Shown piece after piece: positions 42,749 through 42,910 of a DNA stretch of 42,910 nucleotides; within the stretch, counting starts at the first letter, position 1; every line of letters starts with the position of its first letter. The notes beneath the pieces were generated by a model. The model was not told the origin of the DNA. It saw only the letters and a program-made list of their open reading frames with translations, and searched no databases. This stretch comes from Betaproteobacteria bacterium (lineage in GTDB: Bacteria; Pseudomonadota; Gammaproteobacteria; Burkholderiales; Usitatibacteraceae). The stretch covers positions 1-42,910 of the forward strand of contig JAEUMZ010000081.1 of the NCBI GenBank assembly GCA_016790765.1, in the 5' to 3' direction. Position numbers and translations under genes: made by a program.

Positions 42749-42910
42749 GTGCGCTACGAGATCCACCCTGACATCACGCTGGCCGAGACCCTGCCCGGGG
42801 CGTTCTACCACGACCCCGCCGTGTTCGCGGCCTGCCGGGAGAAGGTGTTTGCGAAGAGCTGGCAGTGGCTGGGGGATCTCACCGACGTGACGGCGCCGCA
42901 GTCGCTCGCG
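42749..42910 (+). CDS. Rieske ring-hydroxylating oxygenase alpha subunit, N-terminal fragment
   Basis: The window ends inside this gene. The 54 available codons (VRYEIHPDITLAETLPGAFY continuing to VFAKSWQWLGD) match the start of aromatic ring-hydroxylating dioxygenase alpha subunits of the type also used for glycine betaine/choline. The Rieske CxH motif and catalytic domain lie beyond the end. GTG 42749 gives the usual N-terminal length; a TTG at 42728 is an alternative. It is divergent from the dienelactone hydrolase, so the two could share a degradative role, which is inference. Confidence 0.72.
   Translation, partial: MRYEIHPDITLAETLPGAFYHDPAVFAACREKVFAKSWQWLGDLTDVTAPQSLA

Overview
This is a GC-rich bacterial chromosome segment, most likely from a betaproteobacterium. 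The tuf-S10 ribosomal gene order, the NudB, EttA and ClsB sequences and the pterin-dependent phenylalanine/homogentisate catabolic genes all fit that group. I cannot place it to genus. I see no tRNA, rRNA, CRISPR array, phage or transposase gene. This is core chromosome grading into ordinary accessory genes.

Layout. (1) 1-5615: the end of EF-Tu, then rpsJ, then a tight ribosomal operon rplC-rplD-rplW-rplB-rpsS-rplV-rpsC-rplP-rpmC-rpsQ, closed by a strong intrinsic terminator. A near-consensus promoter and a structured leader of about 175 nt separate rpsJ from rplC. The spc genes (rplN onward) do not follow. (2) 5790-13298: isoaspartyl peptidase, a DMT-family exporter (reverse), a translationally overlapped nudB-EEP phosphatase-clsB set, a membrane diguanylate cyclase and a nitronate monooxygenase. 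(3) 13365-17638 (reverse): hppD-hmgA-fahA-phhA, taking phenylalanine and tyrosine toward fumarate and acetoacetate; a palindromic repeat sits between hppD and hmgA. (4) 17888-21014: a small lipoprotein and a two-component pair (7TM sensor kinase plus LuxR-type regulator, reverse). (5) 21281-27286: one very large secreted protein (2001 aa) built from a beta-helix, seven Ig-like domains and a seven-blade YVTN propeller, divergent from the two-component pair. (6) 27425-30981 (reverse): M3 oligopeptidase, O-methyltransferase and a TPR-like protein. (7) 31217-41719: ettA with two envelope-type genes, an S9 prolyl-oligopeptidase-like enzyme, a PAS-GGDEF-EAL protein preceded by a 34-codon leader ORF, and a Yip1-domain membrane protein. 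(8) 41741-42910: a Tat-type dienelactone hydrolase (reverse) and the start of a Rieske ring-hydroxylating oxygenase.

The most interesting signals are regulatory or structural rather than a new gene cassette. They are: G-rich, quadruplex-capable tracts starting about 6 nt after the stop codons of three genes at convergent gene ends; a short element found twice, upstream of the giant secreted protein and upstream of the PAS-GGDEF-EAL gene; the Cys-containing leader ORF coupled to that gene; the split S10 operon with its own leader; and the giant propeller/Ig protein with its divergent sensor system. I did not find a convincing wholly new multi-gene system.
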